From Thiotrichales bacterium HSG1 (GTDB lineage Bacteria > Pseudomonadota > Gammaproteobacteria > Beggiatoales > Beggiatoaceae): DNA of 6,223 nt. The number at the start of each line of letters is the position of its first letter. Position 1 is the first letter of the stretch. The notes beneath the pieces were generated by a model. That model was not told where the DNA came from. It saw only the letters and a program-made list of their open reading frames with translations, and did no database searches. The position numbers and the translations under genes are program-made. The stretch lies in NCBI GenBank assembly GCA_030378125.1, contig JAUCGN010000104.1, forward strand, positions 1 to 6,223, written 5' to 3'. Below, piece after piece: positions 1 through 5,722 of the stretch.

Positions 1-1
1 T

Positions 2-649
2 GTAGTCACCACTGTTGATTCCGTATATACAGTTAAACAAACGACTGAATATGATGAATCTGTCAAACAAATTGCTTTAGCTAATCATTTAATCTTGACT
101 AAGATTGACCTAGTTGATGATTTAGAAAATTTAACTACTCACTTAAAACAAATTAATCCCACTGCTAAACTGCATAAAGTTAATCTTCAGGAAGATGGCT
201 TAAAAATAACTGATTTATTTGATAATAGTCATTATAGCAGCCAGACCCAACAACTTGATATTAATAATTGGTTAAAAGTAAAATCTTATAATATTCATAG
301 TCATAATACCTATATAAAAACTTTTTGCATTGAATATCAGGAACCCTTGCATTGGTTAACATTGGAACATTGGATTCAACAATTAACCCGATTACGTGGT
401 AAAGATTTACTGCGAATAAAAGGAATTGCTTATACCTATGAAACTGATCTACCAGTAATAATTCAAGGGGTACAACATATTTTCCAACCTCCTACCACTT
501 TAAAAGCTTGGCCAGATGATAAAAGATGTTCTCAAATCGTATTTATTACTAGAAATATTGAAAAACAATTAGTTGAAAGGGTTTTACAGGCTATTATAGA
601 TAGTAAAACTCAAGTTGATATTTGTAATGCTGCCTTGCTCCTTTTATGA
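2..649 (+). CDS. CobW/COG0523-family GTP-binding metallochaperone, 3' part (5' end outside window)
   Basis: The reading frame is open from the left edge, so the gene starts outside the window; 215 residues remain and end at a TGA. The first residues (VVTTVDSVYT) match the hydrophobic strand before the G4 region in this family, and LTKID at in-window residues 32-36 is the G4 guanine-specificity motif ([NST]KxD). Walker A and the CxCC metal-binding motif would lie upstream and cannot be checked. From about residue 97 on is the CobW C-terminal domain: a short histidine-containing stretch (IHSHN), then RLRGKDLLRIKGI, a GVQHIFQPP segment and AWPDDKRCSQIVFITRNI near the end, all typical of PF07683. 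Members are GTPases that deliver metals (zinc, cobalt or others) to client proteins in the cytoplasm. Nothing here identifies the metal or client. An apparent TTG start at 95 is internal and should not be used. Confidence 0.9.
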   Translation, partial: VVTTVDSVYTVKQTTEYDESVKQIALANHLILTKIDLVDDLENLTTHLKQINPTAKLHKVNLQEDGLKITDLFDNSHYSSQTQQLDINNWLKVKSYNIHSHNTYIKTFCIEYQEPLHWLTLEHWIQQLTRLRGKDLLRIKGIAYTYETDLPVIIQGVQHIFQPPTTLKAWPDDKRCSQIVFITRNIEKQLVERVLQAIIDSKTQVDICNAALLLL

Positions 650-714
650 AATGATAGAAAACTTATAATCAACATCAATATACTGCACACAAGCATAATT
701 TAAATTTTTAAAGG

Positions 715-758
715 AGTCCAAAATTTATCTTGGCAATTGTCAAATTAAAATTTGGACT
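715..758. repeat. Inverted repeat / hairpin downstream of the CobW gene
   Basis: AGTCCAAAATTT (715-726) and AAAATTTGGACT (747-758) form a 12-bp inverted repeat with one internal mismatch. Nested in the loop is a second near-palindrome, TTGGCAATTGTCAA (730-743). It starts 66 bp after the CobW stop and could end that transcript, but no T-tract follows, so a standard intrinsic terminator is not supported. It could also be a dispersed repeat or a protein-binding palindrome. No flanking direct repeat was found. Confidence 0.4.
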
Positions 759-762
759 ACTG

Positions 763-859
763 TAAAGTATACCTTCGCCAATGCAAGAATTTGTTGTTTC
801 TGGAAATAAGCTTTGCTTCATTCCCAAAATAACTATCATGGTAACGAAGGTATTAAAGT
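763..859. mobile_element. Candidate 85-bp MITE-like element with 6-bp target duplication
   Basis: The element proper is 769-853. Its ends are perfect 9-bp inverted repeats, ATACCTTCG (769-777) and CGAAGGTAT (845-853). TAAAGT stands immediately outside both ends (763-768 and 854-859), as a target-site duplication would. The interior is an imperfect hairpin centred near 813, where AAGC (808-811) pairs with GCTT (815-818) across a TTT loop, and more matches lie further out. It has no coding capacity. Short size, terminal inverted repeats and flanking direct repeats fit a non-autonomous element; a structured regulatory RNA is the alternative. The family is not recognised. Confidence 0.45.
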
Positions 860-988
860 ATAGTAATTAATAATATAACTTAATGAATAGTCTAATTTTT
901 TCCTTTAAATTCTTTTTATTCTTTAATTCCATAAATTCTGATTCAGACAAATTCAGTACTTATTAACAATATTAACGAGGTCTTTTTT
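860..988 (+). promoter_or_regulatory. AT-rich upstream region of the binding-protein/kinase operon, with ribosome binding site
   Basis: This stretch must contain the promoter unless transcription starts in the repeats to its left. No convincing -35/-10 pair stands out from the AT-rich background. The ATTC tetranucleotide occurs six times between 909 and 954 with starts 9, 8, 9, 6 and 10 bases apart, which could be an iterated operator or chance. GAGG at 977-980 with 8 bases to the ATG at 989 is a good Shine-Dalgarno sequence and supports that start. Confidence 0.35.
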
Positions 989-1948
989 ATGTTTACCCAT
1001 GTTAAAGTATTGTTTATCTTAGTATTATCAATACAATCTGTTTTAGCTCAAAATGTAACATTTGACTCAAAAGTTTTGTTTATAAATTCCTATCATAATG
1101 GTTATGCTTGGAGTGATGAGGTTCAACGTGGTATAGAAACTGTATTAGCCAATAAGAAATCTATATTGCTTAAAACTATTGAAATGGACACCAAACGCAA
1201 TACCAGCGAAGAATTTAAACTTCGATCTGCACTTAAAGTTAAACAATATATAAAAGAGTTTAAGCCTGATGTGGTAATTGCGGCAGATGATAATGCGTCT
1301 AAGTATGTGGTAGAACCTTATTATAAAGATGCTGATTTACCATTTGTATTTTGTGGAGTTAATTGGGATGCAAGTGTTTACGGTTATCCGTATTCTAATG
1401 TTACTGGAATGATTGAAGTTAGTTTAATCGAATCTGTTATTAGGCAATTGCAAACTAACGCTAAAGGCAGTAGAATTGGTTTTATTGGTGGTGATGTACT
1501 AACTCCTTATAAAGAGTTGAAATATCATAAAAAGTTATTCAATATTAGTTATGATAAAATTTATTTGGTTAAGACCTTCAAGGAATGGCAAGAAAAATAC
1601 TTACGATTACAACAAGAAGTTGATATGATTATTTTTTATAACTATGCAGGAATCAGTGATTGGGAATCAGAACAAGTTCAAGATTTTATCCTAAAAAATA
1701 CTAAAGTTCCCACTGGTTCTTCACTTAGATTTATGGCTCCTTTAGTTGCTATTACAATTGCCATAAGTTCAGAAGAACAAGGCCGTTGGTCGGCACAAAC
1801 TGCATTAAAAATTCTAGCTGGGTTTAAACCAAGTAAAATTCCAATAGTGCAAAATAAAGAAGGTAAACCGATATTTAATATGAAATTAATCAATAAATTA
1901 GGTTTAAGAATTCCTTTATCATTGTTAAAAATGGCTGAACGTATCTAA
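989..1948 (+). CDS. Secreted substrate-binding protein (ABC_sub_bind, PF04392-like), probably a sensor partner
   Basis: The product has 319 residues. Residues 1-20 look like a cleavable signal peptide: a basic residue at K6, a hydrophobic core, and VLA before Q21. There is no lipobox cysteine, so the mature protein should be free in the periplasm. The mature part begins with a strand and the stretch INSYHNGYAWSDEVQRGIE (residues 32-50), a pattern I associate with PF04392-type periplasmic binding proteins. Two Rossmann-like lobes follow, with DVVIAADDNASKYV near 94-107, FCGVNW at 121-126 and IGFIGGD at 163-169. The start is supported by a GAGG ribosome binding site. The ligand cannot be told from the sequence. 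The next gene is a membrane histidine kinase 18 bp downstream, and no ABC permease or ATPase is adjacent, so a role as ligand-sensing accessory of the kinase is more likely than transport. That role is inference. Confidence 0.8.
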   Translation: MFTHVKVLFILVLSIQSVLAQNVTFDSKVLFINSYHNGYAWSDEVQRGIETVLANKKSILLKTIEMDTKRNTSEEFKLRSALKVKQYIKEFKPDVVIAADDNASKYVVEPYYKDADLPFVFCGVNWDASVYGYPYSNVTGMIEVSLIESVIRQLQTNAKGSRIGFIGGDVLTPYKELKYHKKLFNISYDKIYLVKTFKEWQEKYLRLQQEVDMIIFYNYAGISDWESEQVQDFILKNTKVPTGSSLRFMAPLVAITIAISSEEQGRWSAQTALKILAGFKPSKIPIVQNKEGKPIFNMKLINKLGLRIPLSLLKMAERI

Positions 1949-1966
1949 ATATATTTAGAATTATCT

Positions 1967-3490
1967 ATGTATCTTTTCTCGAAAATATTTTTATCAACTA
2001 TATTAATATTAGCTTTGCCGGGAATTCCTATCGTCTTGGCTGGATATTTTATTATAAATGAAATTGTCTATGATCTTAATAAAAATAATTTTATCAATGA
2101 AATTTCTCATATTCAACAAGATATTAATAATGCACAAACCACTTTAGAAGAAACTGGAGTGCAAGATATAGAATTTTATGTCAATGATTCTAAGAAACGA
2201 GTATTGAACCAAGTGAATAAATATCATTATGGTAGAACTGGTCATATTGATATTTTAGGCTCTAATAGCCATCTTTTGACACATAAACATGATGATAAGG
2301 ACGAGTTTGTAAATGTTTCTCTTATAAAAAATATACTTAAAGCTGATAAAACTGACGGGGATATGGAATATAAATTAAAAGGTAAGCATTATTTCAGCGT
2401 ATTTAAAAAATCACCGACTTGGAATTGGGTAATTATATTTGAAATAGAAAAAAATGAAATTTTTCAACAACGCAATAACTATATTAAATTTTCAGCAGTT
2501 GTGATCATTGTTACTTTTTTTATTATGATTATTGTCGCTTATTTTCTAGCTAAAAATAATGTAAATCGAATGAATTCTGTTTTAGATTATCTTAAAAATA
2601 TTGAGTATGGTCGTTTGGATACAACCATCCCAATAATCAGCCAAAAATACAAAATAGGAATTATTCAAAATGGCATAAAATCTATGGTGCAAAAAATGGT
2701 ATATATTAATACCAACTTAAAATATGAAATTGAACAACGTAAAACTGCTGAAATAGCTATGCTTAAAGCTAAAGAAGATGCAGAGGGAGCTAATTTAGCT
2801 AAAAGTAATTTTATTGCCAACATGAGTCATGAATTGCGTACTCCACTTAATGCTATTATTGGTTATTCAGAAATGTTAAGTGAAGACTTGCAAGATGAAC
2901 ATATAGATCATAAGCAATCTTATAAAGATATGTTGAAAGTAACTAATTCTGCCAAATACTTGTTGAACTTAATCAACGATGTTTTGGACATATCTAAACT
3001 AGAGGCTGGAAAAGTAGATTTATTTATTGAAAAGGTTTATTTGCAAGAATTGTTAGAAGATATTGAGGCAAGTGTACAGCCACTTATCAGCAAAAAAAAT
3101 AATGAACTAAAACTACAAATAATTGATATATTAGGAGAAATAGATACTGATATAACCAAAACAAGGCAGATAGTTTTTAACCTATTGAGTAATGCGGCCA
3201 AATTCAGTGAAAACAATGTAATAACTTTACAGGCCAAACTGATTAATAAAAATAATAAAGAACATATTAATATCCAAGTTATAGACCAAGGTATCGGTAT
3301 GACTGAAATCCAGTTAAGTAAAATATTTAAATCATTTACTCAAGCAGATTCATCAACAACTCGAAAATATGGTGGTACTGGATTGGGGCTGGCTATAAGT
3401 AAAAAATTTGCTCAAATGATGGGAGGGGACATAACAGTAACTAGTAGTTATGGGGAAGGGAGTATTTTTACCTTAGAATTACCCGTATAG
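1967..3490 (+). CDS. Membrane sensor histidine kinase, Cache-like sensor, HAMP-like linker, HisKA, HATPase
   Basis: The product has 507 residues. A first membrane helix spans about 9-31 and a second about 173-195, enclosing a periplasmic domain of some 140 residues. [19 protein letters not shown] (88-106) resembles the GxxGyxxxxdxxGxxlxH core of Cache domains. After the second helix, roughly 196-248 is HAMP-like ([10 protein letters not shown], then [11 protein letters not shown]), followed by a charged coiled-coil linker. The phosphoacceptor is H288 in NMSHELRTP. The ATP-binding domain shows the N box ([10 protein letters not shown]405 and N409), G1 (DQGIGM, 440-445), the F region (FKSFTQAD) and G2 ([10 protein letters not shown], 469-478), so it should be catalytically complete. 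It ends just after the ATPase domain, so there is no fused receiver, and no response regulator lies in the window. The short gap after the binding-protein gene implies one operon. No strong ribosome binding site precedes the ATG, so translation may depend on the upstream gene. Confidence 0.92.
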   Translation: MYLFSKIFLSTILILALPGIPIVLAGYFIINEIVYDLNKNNFINEISHIQQDINNAQTTLEETGVQDIEFYVNDSKKRVLNQVNKYHYGRTGHIDILGSNSHLLTHKHDDKDEFVNVSLIKNILKADKTDGDMEYKLKGKHYFSVFKKSPTWNWVIIFEIEKNEIFQQRNNYIKFSAVVIIVTFFIMIIVAYFLAKNNVNRMNSVLDYLKNIEYGRLDTTIPIISQKYKIGIIQNGIKSMVQKMVYINTNLKYEIEQRKTAEIAMLKAKEDAEGANLAKSNFIANMSHELRTPLNAIIGYSEMLSEDLQDEHIDHKQSYKDMLKVTNSAKYLLNLINDVLDISKLEAGKVDLFIEKVYLQELLEDIEASVQPLISKKNNELKLQIIDILGEIDTDITKTRQIVFNLLSNAAKFSENNVITLQAKLINKNNKEHINIQVIDQGIGMTEIQLSKIFKSFTQADSSTTRKYGGTGLGLAISKKFAQMMGGDITVTSSYGEGSIFTLELPV

Positions 3491-3614
3491 GAATTACAGC
3501 AATCTCCTAAAAAACAATATAAATCAAAAATATATGGACTATAAAGACACCTTTCATACATAGTGTTAAGATTTACAAATCACTACTTTGTTTATGAGTA
3601 AACATGATTTAGAG

Positions 3615-3651
3615 TGACCATTTGTATTAATTGAATTAATTATAATGGTCA
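3615..3651. terminator. Hairpin between convergent genes, possible bidirectional terminator
   Basis: TGACCATT (3615-3622) and AATGGTCA (3644-3651) are perfect 8-bp complements. Inside them, after a 3-base mismatch on each side, ATTAATT and AATTAAT pair again towards the centre. The hairpin sits between the ends of the histidine kinase gene and soeB, where a shared terminator is expected. Neither side has a long T-tract, so an operator or dispersed repeat remains possible. The rest of the 179-bp gap holds nothing I can name. Confidence 0.45.
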
Positions 3652-3669
3652 GTTTCCACTAGTTAATCT

Positions 3670-4404
3670 TTACCAACTTGAATAAATATCATCCAATGTT
3701 TGTTGTTCTTTGGGTGGTTCTGGCAATAGACCTTCTTTTTTAAGCGGATTATCAACTCGTTGCAATTCATCTTCATGGATTTTGAAATGAACTTTACGGC
3801 GAGGTAAATAGTGATTGGAAGGATTTGTACCCCATTCCGGCATCAATTGATAGCCACCATTTTCTCGAATTAATTGTGACACCTCAGAATCAGGATTATG
3901 AACATCACCAAATAAACGAGCATTAGTTGGACATGCTAATACACAAGCTGGTTTACGTTCCGATTCAGGCAAAGTTTGGTCATAAATTCTATCTACACAT
4001 AAAGTACATTTTTTCATCACTTTTTGTTTTTGATCGAACTCACGGGTTCCATAAGGACAAGCCCATGAACAGTATTTACAACCGATACATTTATCGTAAT
4101 CAACTAACACGATACCATCTAATTCACGCTTGTAACTGGCTCCAGTTGGACAAACCGGTACACAAGGGGGATCTTCACAATGTAAACAACTTTTAGGAAA
4201 ATGAACTGTTTCAGTATTAGGAAATACACCTACTTCAAAGGTTTGTACCCGATTAAAAAACGTTCCAGTTGGATTGGCATCGTATGGATTGACATCTGAC
4301 ATAGGCCCAGCCCAACCAGAAGTATTCCATTCTTTGCAACTGGTTACGCAAGCATGACAGCCAACGCATACGTTGAGATCAATGATTAAAGCTAGTTGTT
4401 TCAT
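3670..4404 (-). CDS. soeB: SoeB-type iron-sulfur subunit of membrane-bound sulfite dehydrogenase (orphan)
   Basis: The product has 244 residues and four complete ferredoxin-type cysteine clusters: C13/C16/C19/C23, C73/C76/C81/C85, C106/C109/C112/C116 and C133/C136 with C154/C158. It should therefore carry four [4Fe-4S] centres, as electron-transfer subunits of DMSO-reductase-family enzymes do. The N-terminus IDLNVCVGCHACVTSCKEWN, the HFPKSCLHCEDPPCVPVCP region and the MPEWGTNPSNHYLPRR tail closely resemble, from memory, SoeB of purple sulfur bacteria. SoeB passes electrons from the molybdopterin subunit SoeA to the membrane anchor SoeC and the quinone pool during cytoplasmic sulfite oxidation to sulfate. 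There is no signal peptide, consistent with a cytoplasmic location. No soeA lies upstream and no soeC downstream, which is unusual; the partners must be encoded elsewhere or be absent. The ATG overlaps the stop of a short upstream frame as ATGA. Another subunit of the same superfamily is the alternative. Confidence 0.85.
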   Translation of the reverse strand: MKQLALIIDLNVCVGCHACVTSCKEWNTSGWAGPMSDVNPYDANPTGTFFNRVQTFEVGVFPNTETVHFPKSCLHCEDPPCVPVCPTGASYKRELDGIVLVDYDKCIGCKYCSWACPYGTREFDQKQKVMKKCTLCVDRIYDQTLPESERKPACVLACPTNARLFGDVHNPDSEVSQLIRENGGYQLMPEWGTNPSNHYLPRRKVHFKIHEDELQRVDNPLKKEGLLPEPPKEQQTLDDIYSSW

Positions 4405-4505
4405 GTAAGACTACTCATTTGGTTGTAGAGATATAGCTTTTCAGATAAATATTTTGGCAAAGGTTTTTTGAAAAAAATTTTAGCCTCGAATGGACTCCTA
4501 TTTTC
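4401..4505 (-). other. Unrecognised short open frame overlapping the soeB start; otherwise gene-free soeB upstream region
   Basis: Directly before soeB a 34-codon frame runs from a TAA at 4506-4508 to a TGA that overlaps the soeB ATG (ATGA), the arrangement typical of translationally coupled subunits. Its only ATG lies seven codons before the end. The peptide is lysine-rich (for example FFKKPLPKYLSEKLYLYNQM), and I do not recognise it as the C-terminus of SoeA or of anything else. It could be the stub of a lost upstream gene, a piece of a dispersed repeat, or chance. An A/T-only palindrome at 4464-4477 lies within it. From 4506 to 4577 I see nothing identifiable. Confidence 0.25.
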
Positions 4506-4580
4506 TTAAAACCTATAACTCTATTCTTGAGCCGCTGATAGGTCAGCCTCCAAGATTTAGTTAGAATTAATTTGTGATTA

Positions 4581-4615
4581 TTTGCTGGGTTTCCTTTCGT
4601 CAGTCCAGCCTACGA
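4581..4615. repeat. REP-like palindromic element
   Basis: GCTGGGTT (4584-4591) pairs with AGTCCAGC (4602-4609) over 8 bp including two G-T wobbles, with a TCCTTTCGTC loop. Read on the - strand it starts GTAGGCTGGACTGACG and ends AAACCCAGC. From memory this resembles a family of GTAGGTTGGGT...AAACCCAAC palindromes dispersed in many Gram-negative and cyanobacterial genomes. It is richer in G+C than its surroundings. Only one copy is visible here, so repetition in the genome is inferred. Confidence 0.5.
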
Positions 4616-4729
4616 GATCATTAGGAACAATAAGAATAAATACTAACATTGATTTTAAAGAATCAACAGAAATAGACAGTTCATCTTCATCATAAAGTTC
4701 AATCAATTCAAGTAATCTTTTTGATAAGC

Positions 4730-4902
4730 TAGGACTTACGCATTGACAAATCCAAGAAAATATTTTCATCAATATAATTAAAACAGGTAGCCATAAATAA
4801 AGTAGTGATGGCTTCAAAAAAATGTTATATTTCAAATATCTGACAGTTTTACCACTACCTATTTTAGGACTACCTAATATTCTTGTCAATGCGTAAGTCC
4901 TA
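4730..4902. mobile_element. 173-bp MITE with 20-bp perfect terminal inverted repeats
   Basis: TAGGACTTACGCATTGACAA (4730-4749) is matched exactly by its reverse complement at 4883-4902; pairing stops at the next base on both sides. The outermost TA on each side can be read as a TA target duplication, leaving GGACTTACGC at the tips. That is the behaviour of IS630/Tc1-mariner-type transposases and some IS5-group elements. The interior has smaller inverted repeats (AGGTAG near 4785 with CTACCT at 4855-4860, and GCCAT with ATGGC close together) and no transposase, so it would need one supplied in trans. I recall GGACTTACGCA-type ends from insertion sequences in cyanobacteria and sulfur bacteria but cannot name the family. 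It sits inside a small ORF without breaking its frame. Confidence 0.8.
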
Positions 4903-4987
4903 TGCATCCAAAAAAACATATTATACTCTACTATCAAGTTTTAGCATATTTAAAAATATTCATAGTTTAATCCATACAGTCCTCAGT

Positions 4988-5128
4988 TCAATATTTCAAT
5001 GATGGCGTAGGTTCAAATCTGCCTAAATCTTTGTAGTTCATATGTTTTGTTGAATCTCTAAGCAGAAAAAGTTTTTTCACCATTTCAATAACTTCATCCA
5101 ACTTATATTGTCTGAATTTTAATAATTT
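4988..5128 (-). other. Short unrecognised open frame, possible gene remnant
   Basis: Forty-six codons are open between TAA stops upstream and a TGA at 4988-4990, just downstream of lolB. The peptide reads like real protein, with KLDEVIEMVKKLFLLRDSTK followed by a hydrophilic HMNYKDLGRFEPTPSLKY end. The only ATG codons are internal, at 5081-5083 and 15 codons later; a TTG ten codons into the frame is another possible start. None has a good ribosome binding site. It may be the C-terminus of a gene whose 5' part was lost where lolB now ends. I do not recognise the family. The rest of the 216-bp gap after lolB shows nothing else. Confidence 0.25.
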
Positions 5129-5153
5129 TTAAAAACTGTACTGTGCCGAAAAA

Positions 5154-5702
5154 TCATATACGCCATTTATCAACGATTATTTTTACTTGAAATTCGTCAT
5201 TATCTAAAAAAATTTTCTTGGGTAAGTTAATATTTTCAATATTAGTATATCGTCCATAACTAATTTCCCAAGCATCTTGCCGCAAAGTTTGTAAGCGACC
5301 AATCTTATCTAACGAATACCATTGAGGTGAGGAATTTGGAGTTGGAATGCCCCTGATCCAAAAATTTAAGTTGGTAACAGGAATATATAATTTAAGTACA
5401 TCAGCCATTAAAGTATCCGGGTCCTTCGCATTGAAAACTTTATTATCAGCAGTACGCATAATAACCCCACTATCACTACCATCAAGCAAGATAGCCCCCT
5501 GCCCCATTGGATTACTAAAACGTAGTTTATAAGTTGCGATTTGTTGTTGCCAATTAAATTTAGCAGTCCAACTGTCATTTTTGGTTTTAATTGCTATACG
5601 GCCATTAATTTGCCATGAATTCAATTGTTTAGCTGGCATTTGTGGCAATGGGGGCAATGCTAAACAGCCAGATATTAACAGTAATAATAATAATTTTTTC
5701 AT
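5154..5702 (-). CDS. lolB: Outer-membrane lipoprotein receptor LolB
   Basis: The product has 182 residues, a little shorter than E. coli LolB (about 207). It begins with a lipoprotein signal peptide, MKKLLLLLLISGC, with a lipobox whose C13 would be lipidated. LolB accepts lipoproteins from the periplasmic carrier LolA and inserts them into the inner leaflet of the outer membrane. Family landmarks are present in order: SWQINGRIAI (29-38), LRFSNPMGQGAILLDG (60-75), which covers the region of the protruding hydrophobic loop, LNFWIRGIPTP (112-122), the WEISYGRY segment (145-152), and LPKKIFL before the closing WRI. It lies 20 bp downstream of aroA on the same strand and probably shares its transcript. 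In many gammaproteobacteria ispE follows lolB; here no ispE follows, and the downstream DNA is repeat-rich. The ribosome binding site is weak. Confidence 0.9.
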   Translation of the reverse strand: MKKLLLLLLISGCLALPPLPQMPAKQLNSWQINGRIAIKTKNDSWTAKFNWQQQIATYKLRFSNPMGQGAILLDGSDSGVIMRTADNKVFNAKDPDTLMADVLKLYIPVTNLNFWIRGIPTPNSSPQWYSLDKIGRLQTLRQDAWEISYGRYTNIENINLPKKIFLDNDEFQVKIIVDKWRI

Positions 5703-5722
5703 TGTTTAAGTATTCTTTAAAC

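Larger units (their letters stand above)
4578..4919 (-). pseudogene. Small unknown gene remnant interrupted in frame by a MITE and capped by a REP-like tail
   Basis: The frame runs from an ATG at 4917-4919 (a TTG six codons upstream is also possible) to a TAA at 4578-4580, and has three origins. The first six codons (MFFWMH) lie before the MITE. The next 57 codons come from the element. The remainder, LSKRLLELIELYDEDELSIS and onward through VDSLKSMLVFI, looks like genuine protein: a helical, acidic stretch. Its last residues, about LVGWTDERKPSK, are encoded by the REP-like palindrome. Removing the element with one TA copy rejoins CAT AGC TTA in frame and gives a 56-residue product. The body vaguely resembles small hypothetical proteins that continue into an LTPxGNhxxxW motif, which is absent here, so the 3' end may also be lost. 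No function can be assigned, and expression is doubtful. Confidence 0.4.

Noticed and set aside
1678..1893. 71-codon open frame on the - strand
   Set aside because: It lies wholly inside the well-supported binding-protein gene on the opposite strand and shows no family motifs.
3037..3237. 66-codon open frame on the - strand within the kinase gene
   Set aside because: It overlaps the histidine kinase HisKA-HATPase region in antisense and is hydrophobic low-complexity sequence.
3927..4196. 89-codon open frame on the + strand
   Set aside because: It is antisense to the cysteine-rich core of soeB; its open length follows from that gene's codons, and it has no recognisable protein features.
4464..4477. 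TTTTTTGAAAAAAA palindrome as a terminator or hairpin
   Set aside because: It is all A/T around a single G, would give an unstable stem with too small a loop, and lies upstream of soeB, not at a gene end.
4730..4902. Walker A-like stretch GSPKIGSGKT in the MITE-encoded peptide
   Set aside because: The residue five before GKT is proline instead of glycine or alanine, there is no Walker B, and the peptide comes from a non-coding repeat.
5347..5532. 61-codon open frame on the + strand
   Set aside because: It is antisense to lolB, without a ribosome binding site or any recognised motif.
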